DNA from: Methanobacterium_B sp963829125
Lineage (GTDB): Archaea; Methanobacteriota; Methanobacteria; Methanobacteriales; Methanobacteriaceae
Direction: 5' to 3'
NCBI GenBank assembly: GCA_963829125.1
Contig: CAWHHD010000001.1
Coordinates: 124,001-188,000, forward strand
DNA length: 64,000 nucleotides
Shown: positions 45,808-54,152 of the stretch, one piece after another
How positions within the stretch are numbered: position 1 is the stretch's first letter
Layout of the letters: each line of letters starts with the position of its first letter
The notes under the pieces: model-generated
What the model was told of the DNA's origin: nothing
Seen by the model: only the letters and a program-made list of their open reading frames with translations
The model's database searches: none
Program-made: the position numbers and the translations under genes

Positions 45808-46968
45808 ATGAATGATAATAATCCCATACTCGTTAGATATGGTGAAATAGGAGTTAAAAGTCCTGTAGTGCGGAAAAGGTTTGAAAAAAAACTTATATCA
45901 AATATTAAAAAATTAATTAAATGCAGAATAACTATAGATCAAGGCAGAATTTTTCTTTTCCCAGAAGATCATGAAGATGCAATTGAATCATTAAAAAAGA
46001 TATTTGGAGTTGTATCATTCAGTCCAACATTGTCAACAGAAACAGATAAAAAAGCAATAAAGAGAGCTGTTCAAGATTATATTAAAGAATTAATAGACAA
46101 AGAAGAGTTCAATTCTGAACAACCATTTGCAGTTAAATGCAGAAGGGTGGGAACTCACGATTTTTCTAGTAGAGATATGGCAGGATTTTGTGGTGCAGCT
46201 GTAATAGAGATTACTAATGCACCAGTTGACCTTTCAAATCCTGAATTCAAACTTTTTATAGAAGTAAGGGATAATAAAACCTACATATTCCATCAAAAAA
46301 TCCCCGGTCCTGGAGGACTACCAATTGGCACCCAGGGAAGAATGATTGCATTAGTGTCTAGTGGTATAGATTCACCCGTAGCAGCATATCTCATGATGAA
46401 AAGGGGTTGTGATATTACCATTTTAAACTTCAACAATTATCCTTATACAAGCGGGTCTGATGAAAAGATAATAAAAATTTATCAAAAACTCAGTGAATAT
46501 GCATCTGGTTCAGAACTTAATCTTTACCAGGTAAACTATGGAGATTATCTCAAGAAGTGTGCTGATCAAGCTCCTCCTAGAATGACTTGTGTATTATGTA
46601 AAAGTGGCATGTATCAGATTGCAGAGAAGATTGCAAAAAAAGTAAATGCTCTGGCAATAATTGATGGAAGCAGTGTAGGCCAGGTTGCTTCACAAACTCT
46701 CCCCAACATACTTGCAACACGTTACTCAACTTCCATGCCCATTTTAAGTCCGCTTATTGGACTAGATAAAATAGAGATCTCGGAAATTGCTGAAAAAATA
46801 GGAACTTACACTATATCTATTCTTCCTGAAAGTGGATGTTCAGCAGTACCAAAACATCCAGAAACCAATGCAGTACTTGAAAAGGTATTAGAAGTTCAGG
46901 AAGATATTGAAATAGATAAGGAACTAGCAAAAGTAATATCAACATTACAATGTATAAATGAAAATTAA
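45808..46968 (+). CDS. thiI: tRNA 4-thiouridine synthetase ThiI, archaeal Fe-S type
   Basis: 386 residues: N-terminal ferredoxin-like and THUMP domains (about 5-165), then an adenylation domain with PP-loop SSGIDSP (184-190). The bacterial rhodanese domain is absent. Three Cys, C261 and C264 (CVLC) and C344 (SGCSAVPKHP), have the spacing of the Fe-S ligands C265, C268 and C348 of Methanococcus ThiI. It makes s4U in tRNA. A 235 bp AT-rich leader precedes it and a weak GCAATTGTTA site at 45673 resembles the sulfur-block palindrome. Confidence 0.9.
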   Translation: MNDNNPILVRYGEIGVKSPVVRKRFEKKLISNIKKLIKCRITIDQGRIFLFPEDHEDAIESLKKIFGVVSFSPTLSTETDKKAIKRAVQDYIKELIDKEEFNSEQPFAVKCRRVGTHDFSSRDMAGFCGAAVIEITNAPVDLSNPEFKLFIEVRDNKTYIFHQKIPGPGGLPIGTQGRMIALVSSGIDSPVAAYLMMKRGCDITILNFNNYPYTSGSDEKIIKIYQKLSEYASGSELNLYQVNYGDYLKKCADQAPPRMTCVLCKSGMYQIAEKIAKKVNALAIIDGSSVGQVASQTLPNILATRYSTSMPILSPLIGLDKIEISEIAEKIGTYTISILPESGCSAVPKHPETNAVLEKVLEVQEDIEIDKELAKVISTLQCINEN

Positions 46969-47065
46969 TAATGACTAATACCTCTAATAATTTCCATTTC
47001 AATATTTTTATTATTAGAGTTTGAAAATTATAAAATAAAGGTAATAAAATATTATTCTAATTTGA

Positions 47066-48268
47066 CTATTTTAAATTAACTGGAATCAATCCTGGATTGT
47101 TTCCAGTAATACACTCACCTCCATTAGGAGTTACTATGAAAGTGTTTTCAATTCCAACCATTCCAATATTAGCAATTCCTTTTTTAGGTTCAAGTGCAAT
47201 TACCATCCCCTCCTGCAATGGTTGATCAAATCCTTTTGCAATAACAGGAACCTCATCGATTAATAAACCAATCCCATGGCCTAAAAAGTTCACTTTACGA
47301 TTACCGAATCCCATGAAGTTTTGAAGAAAATCGTCATCGAGTCTATTCATTATGGTTTTGTATATATTTGAAGGTATTTCATCAGGTTTTAACATCTCAG
47401 CTATTTCATTTTGTATTTCAACGCATTTATTATGTGCCTCTATTGCATAGTTTGGAAGTTCTTTACCGAACATGTAAGTCATGGTCTTATCGGTGTTATA
47501 TCCATCTACACCACATCCAACGTCTGCAAATACCAGATCACCATATCTTAATTTCCTTTCACGGCTTCCAATGAGTGGTACTGCCGGACTCATTCCATAA
47601 TTTCCACCGGGTCCATTAAAATAAGTTGGATAGATTGAGCTTTCACCAAATCCTAACTGCCCCAAGAACATTTCGGTATCAAACATGCCAAAACGTGTTA
47701 ATCCATGATGTCCTTCTGAAATCATCATTTTAAATAGTTCTGCTGCTAGTTGTGCTTCACTCATACCCTCAACCAGTATATCTGGTACCAAATCTTCCAG
47801 TACGTGTTCATGAATCTTTCCAGCTCTTCTCATTAACGATAATTCATATCTACTTTTAATGGATCTGACTGCTGCAATTGAACTGTCCAGAGCTTGGTAG
47901 TTTTTGATTGGAAAATGTTTCTGGAACCTACGATACAATGCAAGTGGAATTACTTCAGTTTCTATATGCACAGTCTCCGGAAAACATTGCATATGTTCTG
48001 CGGGATCACGGAAGCTTTTCATTGTTTTTATATTTTTAAATAACGATTCGTTTAAAGCTCTTTCATAACTTCGACGTACCCATAAAATTGGCTCGTTGTC
48101 TCGGGGAATGATCAAAATTCCATCCTGCATTGTGCCTGTGAAATAGTAAATATTTATTTTGCTGAATATTACGGCTAACTCCCAGTCTGGATTGGTATTA
48201 TTCATCTCGGATTTGAATTTTTCCATACGATAATTCAATTCGTTAACTGGTATTTTTTTTATCATCAT
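47066..48268 (-). CDS. M24-family Xaa-Pro aminopeptidase-like protein
   Basis: About 400 residues in two domains: an N-terminal creatinase/prolidase-like domain (1-145) and the C-terminal pita-bread domain. Metal ligands are present: Asp in FADVGCGVD and in NTDKTMTY, His in FLGHGIG, Glu in ALEPKKGI and Glu in IENTF. It should release N-terminal residues before proline or act on related peptides. The start is uncertain: TTG 48274, ATG 48268 or ATG 48265, none with a clear ribosome binding site. Converges with thiI. Confidence 0.85.
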   Translation of the reverse strand: MMIKKIPVNELNYRMEKFKSEMNNTNPDWELAVIFSKINIYYFTGTMQDGILIIPRDNEPILWVRRSYERALNESLFKNIKTMKSFRDPAEHMQCFPETVHIETEVIPLALYRRFQKHFPIKNYQALDSSIAAVRSIKSRYELSLMRRAGKIHEHVLEDLVPDILVEGMSEAQLAAELFKMMISEGHHGLTRFGMFDTEMFLGQLGFGESSIYPTYFNGPGGNYGMSPAVPLIGSRERKLRYGDLVFADVGCGVDGYNTDKTMTYMFGKELPNYAIEAHNKCVEIQNEIAEMLKPDEIPSNIYKTIMNRLDDDFLQNFMGFGNRKVNFLGHGIGLLIDEVPVIAKGFDQPLQEGMVIALEPKKGIANIGMVGIENTFIVTPNGGECITGNNPGLIPVNLK

Positions 48269-48343
48269 GTTCAAACATATAATTTGTTTAATAAAGGATT
48301 CTTACTAAATATAAATTGTAATAGAATTTAATAAAAGTTTTTT

Positions 48344-48544
48344 ATTATTATAACCTTCTACTTTAGCTGTTCCTTAGGTAGGTTTTAAAATGGTGCATAA
48401 CATGGATATGAATGTACTTTTCCCGGCCCCGTTAGGACCTAGTAAACCAAAAATTTCTCCCTGATCAAACTCTAAATTCACATCTTCTACGATTGTTATT
48501 TTATCGAATCTTTTTGTTAACCCTACAGTCTCTATAGCTTTCAT
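48344..48544 (-). pseudogene. Remnant of an ABC transporter ATPase (DrrA-like)
   Basis: From ATG 48544 the minus strand reads a clear ABC ATPase start: MKAIETVGLTKRFDK, then an intact Walker A GPNGAGKST and ISMLCTILKPT. It hits TAA at 48374-48376 exactly where homologues continue with SGTAKV. After the stop the frame still reads GTAKVEVYN before a second stop at 48344. The signature motif, Walker B and the partner permease are missing, so this is a truncated, non-functional copy. No transposase or repeat marks the break. Confidence 0.75.
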
Positions 48545-48647
48545 ATCCTCATATCCATAGTGTAAAGATAATAAGTAATATTAGGATTAATATAAGTTCT
48601 TCAGAATTATTATTTATTTAATAAAAAAAAATGAATAATTTGTTATT

Positions 48648-49541
48648 TCAGGTGAATTTGTCTTGGAAGTCTTCTACATATTCCTTTTGAATTAATGGCT
48701 TAACAGCTTCTACCATATTACCCATTATAAAAAAGAAATCCTTATCTTTTTCGATCATAGCATCCATTATGGATTTTTCCATTCCTTTCCGTGCTGTTAT
48801 ATCTGTCATAATTGAAATAGCACCGATGTATTCACCACTAACTTTATGTAAGGGACTGGTTGACATAAGGACCCATAAGGGCTTACGATCCTTACTTAAA
48901 AATTGGATCTCATATGTTTGACCTATTCCTCTATTGTTAACCTTCAAATGTTTTTTAAAAACATCCTTACACTTTCTTTGGATAAAATTGAATACATCCT
49001 GGTTAATCAATTCATCAATTTTATAACCTAACATGTCTGCCATCTGTCTGTTAACATAATTAATCTCATTTTTCGAATTGATCAAAAAGAGTCCTGACTC
49101 GATTTTTTCCACCATCAGCCTGTACTTTTCTTCGCTATTTCTAAGATCAATTTCAATGTTTTTACGTTCAATTGAATATTTTATTGATCTGGAAAGTAAC
49201 TGTCTATCTATCTGGCCCTTAACAAGGTAATCTTGGGCACCTTCAGAAACAATATTTATGGCTAACTCCTCATCCACAAGACCTGTTAAAATTATAATAG
49301 GTAATTCAGGTGCGTTTTCGTTCATTATTTTAAATGTTTCAAATCCCTGGCTGTCGGGTAGGTTGAGATCCAGGAGCATGATATCAAAATCTTCGTTAAG
49401 ATGTTTAACACCTTCTTCAACACGTTGAAAGTGTTCGAGATTAAAATCATCGTCATAGATATCTTTAAGCATTTCTTTAATTATTAAAGCATCTCCCGGG
49501 TTATCCTCCACAAGGATAATGTGTATCAATTTTTCAGTCAT
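48648..49541 (-). CDS. Response regulator with PAS sensor domain
   Basis: 297 residues. A receiver domain (5-125) has the acidic pocket VEDNPGD, phospho-acceptor D58 in MLLDLNLP, Thr in ILTG and Lys in YLVKGQ. A PAS domain (about 140-258) follows, ending ISIMTDITARK, and then a short helix without histidine kinase motifs. The start ATG 49541 has GGTGAT five bases upstream; an extension to 49568 overlaps the previous gene. REC-PAS proteins pass phosphorelay signals to partner kinases. No kinase lies in this window. Confidence 0.85.
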   Translation of the reverse strand: MTEKLIHIILVEDNPGDALIIKEMLKDIYDDDFNLEHFQRVEEGVKHLNEDFDIMLLDLNLPDSQGFETFKIMNENAPELPIIILTGLVDEELAINIVSEGAQDYLVKGQIDRQLLSRSIKYSIERKNIEIDLRNSEEKYRLMVEKIESGLFLINSKNEINYVNRQMADMLGYKIDELINQDVFNFIQRKCKDVFKKHLKVNNRGIGQTYEIQFLSKDRKPLWVLMSTSPLHKVSGEYIGAISIMTDITARKGMEKSIMDAMIEKDKDFFFIMGNMVEAVKPLIQKEYVEDFQDKFT

Positions 49542-49545
49542 CTTA

Positions 49546-49980
49546 TCACCTAGTAGGAAGTTTAACAATGCTTAACCAGAAATTCTCAATGGATTTAACA
49601 ACATTTATAAACTGATCAAGATCTACAGGTTTGGTTATGTAGCAGTTAGCATTCATTTTGTAAGTTTCAATTAAATCTTCTTCAGCATTAGATGTCGTCA
49701 GAATTACTACGGGAATGCATTTCAAGCAATCATCCCCTTTAATTTCTCTTAAAACTTCTCTACCATCTTTTTTTGGAAGGTTTAAATCTAGTAGTATTAG
49801 ATCTGGAAATATATTCCCGTCGTCCCTTCGGAGTATTTCCATTGCTGCCTCTCCATCATATGCAACTTGCATGTTGTTATAGATTTTTGCGTCTTTAAAC
49901 ACTTCTTTAATTAATCTAACATCACCAGGATTGTCTTCGACCAGTAGAATTTCAATTGGATTGCTTACTCTAGGACTCAT
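49546..49980 (-). CDS. Single-domain response regulator (Rcp1/CheY-like)
   Basis: 144 residues consisting of one receiver domain of the Rcp1 type: VEDNPGD, phospho-acceptor D65 in LILLDLNLPKKDG, TTSN and YITKPVDL. The extended C-terminal helix is typical of phytochrome-associated Rcp1 regulators. ATG 49980 is preferred (GGAG ten bases upstream). It is co-transcribed with the REC-PAS gene four bases downstream. Confidence 0.88.
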   Translation of the reverse strand: MSPRVSNPIEILLVEDNPGDVRLIKEVFKDAKIYNNMQVAYDGEAAMEILRRDDGNIFPDLILLDLNLPKKDGREVLREIKGDDCLKCIPVVILTTSNAEEDLIETYKMNANCYITKPVDLDQFINVVKSIENFWLSIVKLPTR

Positions 49981-50209
49981 TATGATCAACTCCATAGTAA
50001 AATTGAATTTAATACTATTTATTATTCGAATCTACCCTAATCATTACAAATGATATAAACATTCAATTCCCAATTATTTCATCAATATATCTCAATTCAG
50101 TGTCATATCTAATTTTTCATTTTATCTTCAAAAAAGCTAATTTTAATCAAAATCAAAATTATACTTGAGTTTTTATTTTGTAATAAAATCTTAAAACTTT
50201 GAGTAACAG

Positions 50210-50725
50210 TTATATTGACTCCAATTTGTTTAATGAAGCTTTTATGAATGCAGGTATGTCACGAGGTCCTCTACTTGATATTAAATTTCCATCCTCTACC
50301 ACTTCTTGGTCTACATATATAGCACCAGCGTTTTTAATGTCCTGTACAATTGATTTCCATCCTGTAACCCTACGGCCCTCTAATAGTTGTGCGGTTATAA
50401 GGATCTGTGGTGCATGACAAATAGCAAATACTGGTTTCCCCGTTTCAAAATAGTCTTTAATAAATTTAACAGCTCTTTTATCACCACGTAAATGATCGGG
50501 CGAACATCCTCCCGGAATTAAAATAGCATCTAATAATTCAAGTTTTACATCTCTTACTGATTCGTCAATTTTTACTGGAGTTCTCTTTCTTTTCCCCTTA
50601 ACGAGCTGACCTTTCCTAAGACCTATATGTATAAGGGAATGTCCTGCTTCTGTAAATGCCCTTGAAGGTTCTGTGTACTCAACATCTTCGAACATTTCAT
50701 CGATTAGGACACCTATCAAAGTCAT
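50210..50725 (-). CDS. DJ-1/PfpI family protein
   Basis: 171 residues covering one DJ-1/PfpI domain. The nucleophile elbow is AICHAPQ (C103), and an N-terminal DEMFEDVEYTEP supplies the conserved acidic partner. Family members are chaperone-like deglycases, proteases or stress proteins. Near full identity of the core motifs with PfpI suggests the intracellular protease/deglycase branch. About 50 bp upstream lies an unrelated small gene on the same strand. Confidence 0.85.
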   Translation of the reverse strand: MTLIGVLIDEMFEDVEYTEPSRAFTEAGHSLIHIGLRKGQLVKGKRKRTPVKIDESVRDVKLELLDAILIPGGCSPDHLRGDKRAVKFIKDYFETGKPVFAICHAPQILITAQLLEGRRVTGWKSIVQDIKNAGAIYVDQEVVEDGNLISSRGPRDIPAFIKASLNKLESI

Positions 50726-50777
50726 TAATTTTCAACTCCAAAAGCCATTTTAAACCAGAAAGAATAAAAAAAATTAG

Positions 50778-51095
50778 CTATTTTTTCTTCTTTTTAGCAT
50801 CATTAATAGATTTTAAAGTATTAATTGTAACTTCTTGTTCTAAATATCTCAATCTTTCGGCTAAAAAGTCTAATACATGCTTTCGTTCTTCGAAAGGTAC
50901 ATTCTTTTTAGATAACATATTAATTAATTCTGTAGTACTTCTAACTGAAAATGAGCCTGAATTCTCGTCCATCAAAATGATGTCTCTTTTCCCTAGTTCT
51001 TTGGCGGGTGAAACACATACAGCACCTAAAATATTGCCCTTTTCATCCTTCACATCCATCGAACTTATGTAGTTGTGTTTAATTTCATTTCTCAT
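50778..51095 (-). CDS. Small hypothetical soluble protein
   Basis: 105 residues. The N-terminal half forms strands (MDVKDEKGNILGAVCVSP, RDIILMDENSGSFSVRS) and the C-terminal half is a helix ending in KKKKK. A GGTGAA site precedes the ATG. I do not recognise the family. Its leader region faces the structured-RNA candidate. Confidence 0.6.
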   Translation of the reverse strand: MRNEIKHNYISSMDVKDEKGNILGAVCVSPAKELGKRDIILMDENSGSFSVRSTTELINMLSKKNVPFEERKHVLDFLAERLRYLEQEVTINTLKSINDAKKKKK

Positions 51096-51246
51096 TTTGG
51101 TTCACCTTAATCCTATTTATTGCATCCAATTATATTGTTATATTTTAATCTTGATATTAAATTATAAATAGTTATTGTTTTTTTCTTCCAAAAATCTTGA
51201 TAATTGCTCTTTTTAATTGCATTATTGGTTGAAAATAAAAAAGATT

Positions 51247-51346
51247 GTTCCTGAAGTGTTACTCCAGGAACATTATCATGTAAGTCTGTTACGGAGGCGG
51301 TAGACAGACATGATCTTACAGGCAGAATTTTTCCAAATAATTTTGG
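51247..51346 (+). ncRNA. Candidate structured RNA with alternative stems
   Basis: Three helices lie in a row. GTTCCTG/CAGGAAC (51247-51253 with 51265-51271). A long hairpin built from TCTGT-TAC and GTA-G-ACAGA (51285-51292 with 51300-51308) around the loop GGAGGCG. CCAAA/TTTGG (51333-51346). The long hairpin can be extended in two exclusive ways: ATCATG (51275-51280) with CATGAT (51309-51314), or TGTAAG (51279-51284) with CTTACA (51315-51320). No protein frame covers it. A TATA-like TTATAAAT lies near 51163. Strand is a guess from the downstream plus-strand gene. Confidence 0.45.
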
Positions 51347-51564
51347 AGGATTATAAATATTTTATACTGTCTGTACAAATAGATTATATTTCCTAGTATA
51401 TATACTTAAGCCAGAGTTTCACCTTAATTCATGCTAATACATCTTAATACTTTCTAATATTTTAGTGAATACTTTATTATTCATGGTCTTATAAAAGATA
51501 TTAATAGGATTAGGACCATATTTTCAGTTATATAATAAAATTAAGTATAAATGGAGGTAATTCA

Positions 51565-51801
51565 TTGATATTACAGCTACTTATTTCTATTGTTGAAGAT
51601 GGAGATGTATATACTGCGGTTTGTCCGGTCTTCCATATCAAGAGTAAAGGTGAATCAATGGAAGATGCGCTTAAAAATATAAAGATAGATCTTGAGAAAT
51701 TTTTAGACAATGAGAAGGTACAGAAAGAGTATGAAGATGTAATAAAAGACTACAGTATCCGTGATATTGAAATCGTTGATATTGTGGTAAACCTGAAATA
51801 A
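51565..51801 (+). CDS. HicB-like (UPF0150) protein without HicA partner
   Basis: 78 residues. Starts at TTG 51565 behind GGAGGT with six-base spacing. The LLISIVEDGDVYTAVCPVFH strand pair and GESMEDALKNIKIDLEKFL helix fit the HicB/UPF0150 RNase-H-like fold. No HicA-type toxin frame is nearby and no DNA-binding tail is present, so it is probably a solitary member and not a working toxin-antitoxin pair. Confidence 0.68.
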   Translation: MILQLLISIVEDGDVYTAVCPVFHIKSKGESMEDALKNIKIDLEKFLDNEKVQKEYEDVIKDYSIRDIEIVDIVVNLK

Positions 51802-51869
51802 ATTAGGATTAATATTTTTATTAAGATTGGAATTTCTTGTTAATATTTAATGTTTTATTTTCAATTTTT

Positions 51870-51937
51870 TCTTGTTTTGGTCATCTCAATAAATTATAAA
51901 TTTATCTTGTTTTGGTCATCTCAATAAATTATAAATT
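51870..51937 (+). repeat. Two tandem 33-base copies carrying a TATA box
   Basis: The same 33 bases occur at 51870-51902 and 51905-51937 with two bases between. Each copy begins TCTTGTTTTGGTCATCTC and ends with AATTATAAATT, an archaeal TATA box. The second copy lies 38 bp before the ATG of the 45-codon gene, so this looks like a duplicated promoter. Confidence 0.8.
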
Positions 51938-51974
51938 CTCGTAATAATAATATATACAAAGAGGTGTCAAAACT

Positions 51975-52112
51975 ATGAATGATAAAGAATTGGATGAATT
52001 TGTAGAAAACTTTAAAGGAATGCTTTGGGATGAATTAGATGATGCACTGGGCGTCATGAATAGAGAGGAATTAATAGCAGTGATAGTTAAGTTAAAAAAA
52101 AGGTATGGATGA
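51975..52112 (+). CDS. Small acidic 45-residue protein
   Basis: A complete 45-codon frame starting MNDKELDEFVENFKGMLWDE and ending KKRYG, with GAGGTG eight bases upstream and a duplicated TATA box before that. The composition is amphipathic helical (VENFKGMLWDELDD; REELIAVIVKLKK). Start, ribosome binding site, promoter and coding-like composition together make it probably real. No family is recognised. Confidence 0.6.
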   Translation: MNDKELDEFVENFKGMLWDELDDALGVMNREELIAVIVKLKKRYG

Positions 52113-52200
52113 TTATTACTATTATTTATTTTTTTAATCTGATAAATAATAAAAATTATTTGACTAAAAAAGAAAATAAAGTTATTGAATATTAATCCGC

Positions 52201-52590
52201 CTATTTCTGATTTTGTTCTTTTTCTGCTTGTTTCATCTTGTAATCAGCAATAGCAGCACGTAAAGCATCTGCTGCAAGATTTGAACAGTGCATCTTTACT
52301 GGTGGCAGTCCTTCAAGTTCATCTGCAACATCATTTCTAGATATTTTCAGTGCTTCTTCAATGGTTTTTCCAACAGCCATTTCTGTTATCATACTACTTG
52401 TAGCAATAGCAGCTCCACATCCAAAGGTTTTAAATTTAATATCGGTTATAATGTTATCTTCGACTTTTATATAAATGGTCATGAGGTCTCCACAGGTAGG
52501 GTTCCCCTCTGTACCGATACCATCAGCATTCTCTATTTCTCCAACGTTTCTGGGATTCTGAAAATGATCCATTACCTTTTCACTGTACAT
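52201..52590 (-). CDS. iscU: Fe-S cluster scaffold protein IscU/NifU-like
   Basis: 129 residues with the three scaffold cysteines C33 (PTCGD), C58 (FGCGAAIA) and C102 (HCSNLAADAL) and the Asp after the first. It receives sulfur from NifS and assembles clusters. ATG 52590 is preferred because AGGTGA lies at proper distance from it, while it touches the ATG at 52599. The IscU/NifS pair here is split: nifS lies 3.6 kb away on the same strand beyond the stress cluster. Supply for the Fe-S-rich Eha and Hdr proteins is the obvious use. Confidence 0.9.
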   Translation of the reverse strand: MYSEKVMDHFQNPRNVGEIENADGIGTEGNPTCGDLMTIYIKVEDNIITDIKFKTFGCGAAIATSSMITEMAVGKTIEEALKISRNDVADELEGLPPVKMHCSNLAADALRAAIADYKMKQAEKEQNQK

Positions 52591-52599
52591 TTCATTCAC

Positions 52600-53020
52600 C
52601 TTTTTCTATACCCTAATTAAATGATTATCTTAATTATTAAATTAACCTAAAATTAAATTAGATTTAAATCTCATTTAGAATATTGGTTTTTAAATCTAAT
52701 AGAATTTTCTATATCCAAAAGATAATTATAACGATAGTTATATTTATGTTTAATTAATTTTAAATTTTTATACAATTTGTTCTCTTCGTTAATAAATTAT
52801 ATATTCTTTAATATTAATCAATAATTGAATTAATAACTATTTTATATACTTTAATTTCAAAAAAAATTTGTCATACACTTCTTAATTATTATTCTAACAT
52901 TATACTATCAAAATATCTAATAAATAATTATTTTTAATAATAATTGATCTTTTTTTTAAACCACAGTGAAATATTTAAGAATAGAAAAACAAATATAAGG
53001 CTCGTGAAGACTGTATTAGA
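52600..53020. other. AT-rich divergent intergenic region
   Basis: About 420 bases between divergent iscU and the PRC-barrel gene, with many A/T runs and TATA-like stretches. No ORF with a ribosome binding site and no hairpin except the inverted repeat at its right edge. Confidence 0.4.
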
Positions 53021-53046
53021 CTGCATTTAAATGTAATTAAGTGCAG
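53021..53046 (+). repeat. Imperfect inverted repeat before the PRC-barrel gene
   Basis: CTGCATTTAA (53021-53030) and TTAAGTGCAG (53037-53046) are inverted copies with one mismatch, six bases apart. They lie 28 bp before the ATG and 15 bp before its GGTGAT site. This could be an operator or a 5' UTR hairpin controlling the stress cluster. Confidence 0.45.
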
Positions 53047-53073
53047 ATAAACCAAAGACTGGGTGATATTAAA

Positions 53074-53307
53074 ATGAAAATAGAAAGCGAATTAGTCGGA
53101 AAAGAAGTCATTGACGCTTCTGGAGATCAAGTGGGTATCGTCAAGGATGTTGAATGGGATTTCAAGTCGAAACGTGTAGAATCCATTTAGCTTGAAGAAG
53201 CAGGGATCTCAGCTAAAATAGGATTGGGAGAAAAGAAAATAGTACCCATTAATATGGTTGATGAAATTGGAGATAAAGTATTAATTAAAGGTAAGCTACT
53301 TAAATAA
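53074..53307 (+). pseudogene. PRC-barrel domain protein interrupted by an in-frame amber codon
   Basis: The frame reads KIESELVGKEVIDASGDQVG and IVKDVEWDFKSKRVESI, a PRC-barrel start, then TAG at 53188-53190. It continues LEEAGISAKIGLGEKK and IVPINMVDEIGDKVLIKGK to TAA at 53305. Coding similarity is as good after the stop as before. A single C to T change from CAG (Gln) would explain it. GGTGAT precedes the ATG. Pyrrolysine is unlikely, since Methanobacteriales are not known to carry the pyl genes. PRC-barrels bind RNA or proteins, or act as chromatin-associated regulators. Confidence 0.75.
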
Positions 53308-53354
53308 ATCATTTTAAAATACTCCAATTTTTTTTAGTTAAATAGGTGATATAA

Positions 53355-54152
53355 ATGGAAGAGAAGAAAGAAAAAAAGTTAAAACCGTTACATCTTAGAA
53401 CAGATGAAGGAAAAATAATTGAAACATCTGAAACCAAAAAAACTGGAACTAAGGAAGAAATGAGCAGTAAGATGGGAGAAGTTAAAGAAGGTGCCTCAGA
53501 GAAAACTGAAGATATGAAAAAGAAAATGGGTGATGTAAAAGAAAAAATGGGAGATACAAAGGAAGATGTGACCAACAAGATCCAAGAAGTTAAAGAAGGT
53601 GCCTCAGAGAAAACTGAAGAAGTAAAAGAAAATTTAAGCCAAACAAAAGAAGAAGCTGTCGAAAAGAAAAAAGAATATGAAAAAGAAAGTGAAAAAGAAG
53701 GAATGACACCAGCAGAGAAGTTTATGAATGATATTGTAACTAGATTCAGACAAGGAACAGGACAAATAAACGAAGCCATATCTGATTACACTTCCGAAGA
53801 GGAAGGATCTAAAAAATCAAAAAAAGCAGTTGAAAAACCATTAGTTGATGTTCTAGAAACAAACGATACTGTGATCCTAATAGCAGATATATCGGGCGTT
53901 AAAAAAGATGATATTAACATTGGAATTTCCAAAAACAGTGTAGAACTAACTGCAATGTACAAAGAAGATCCAGAAGTAGAGGATGCAAAGTTCATCATGA
54001 AAGAGAGAAGTTATGGTGAAACCCATCGAAAAATAATGTTATCTACTGAAATAAAAATACACGAAGCTAAAGCTAAATTTAAAGATTGTACACTGACTAT
54101 TACACTCCCTAAAGTGGTAGAGGACATAACTAAGATTGATATCGAAGATTAG
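53355..54152 (+). CDS. LEA-like repeat region fused to small heat shock (Hsp20) domain
   Basis: 265 residues in two parts. Residues 30-115 are Lys/Glu/Met-rich helical repeats resembling LEA group 3 motifs (KMGDVKEKMGDTKEDVTNKI), with EVKEGASEKTE twice, 36 residues apart. Residues 160-265 are an alpha-crystallin domain (KPLVDVLETNDTVILIADIS, KKDDINIGISKNSVEL, then DCTLTITLPK). A linker with helix 117-145 joins them. Small heat shock proteins hold unfolding proteins, and LEA repeats protect against drying and salt. The fusion suggests a desiccation or osmotic stress chaperone. There is no C-terminal IxI motif. Confidence 0.8.
   Translation: MEEKKEKKLKPLHLRTDEGKIIETSETKKTGTKEEMSSKMGEVKEGASEKTEDMKKKMGDVKEKMGDTKEDVTNKIQEVKEGASEKTEEVKENLSQTKEEAVEKKKEYEKESEKEGMTPAEKFMNDIVTRFRQGTGQINEAISDYTSEEEGSKKSKKAVEKPLVDVLETNDTVILIADISGVKKDDINIGISKNSVELTAMYKEDPEVEDAKFIMKERSYGETHRKIMLSTEIKIHEAKAKFKDCTLTITLPKVVEDITKIDIED

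Noticed and set aside
50656..51072. Plus-strand 138-codon frame
   Set aside because: Shadow across two minus-strand genes and their gap, without a ribosome binding site.
51247..51346. Known riboswitch or tRNA-like element
   Set aside because: No match to fluoride, SAM, preQ1, T-box or tRNA patterns that I can recognise.
51565..51801. HicAB toxin-antitoxin module
   Set aside because: No HicA-like frame on either strand nearby.
51870..51937. CRISPR array
   Set aside because: Only two units, two bases apart, with no spacers; it contains a TATA box and precedes a gene.
53188..53190. Pyrrolysine codon
   Set aside because: Pyl proteins are methylamine methyltransferases in other orders; Methanobacteriales are not known to have the pyl genes and the context is a PRC-barrel.
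53309..53779. Minus-strand 156-codon frame
   Set aside because: Antisense shadow of the LEA-sHSP gene, low-complexity Ser/Phe.
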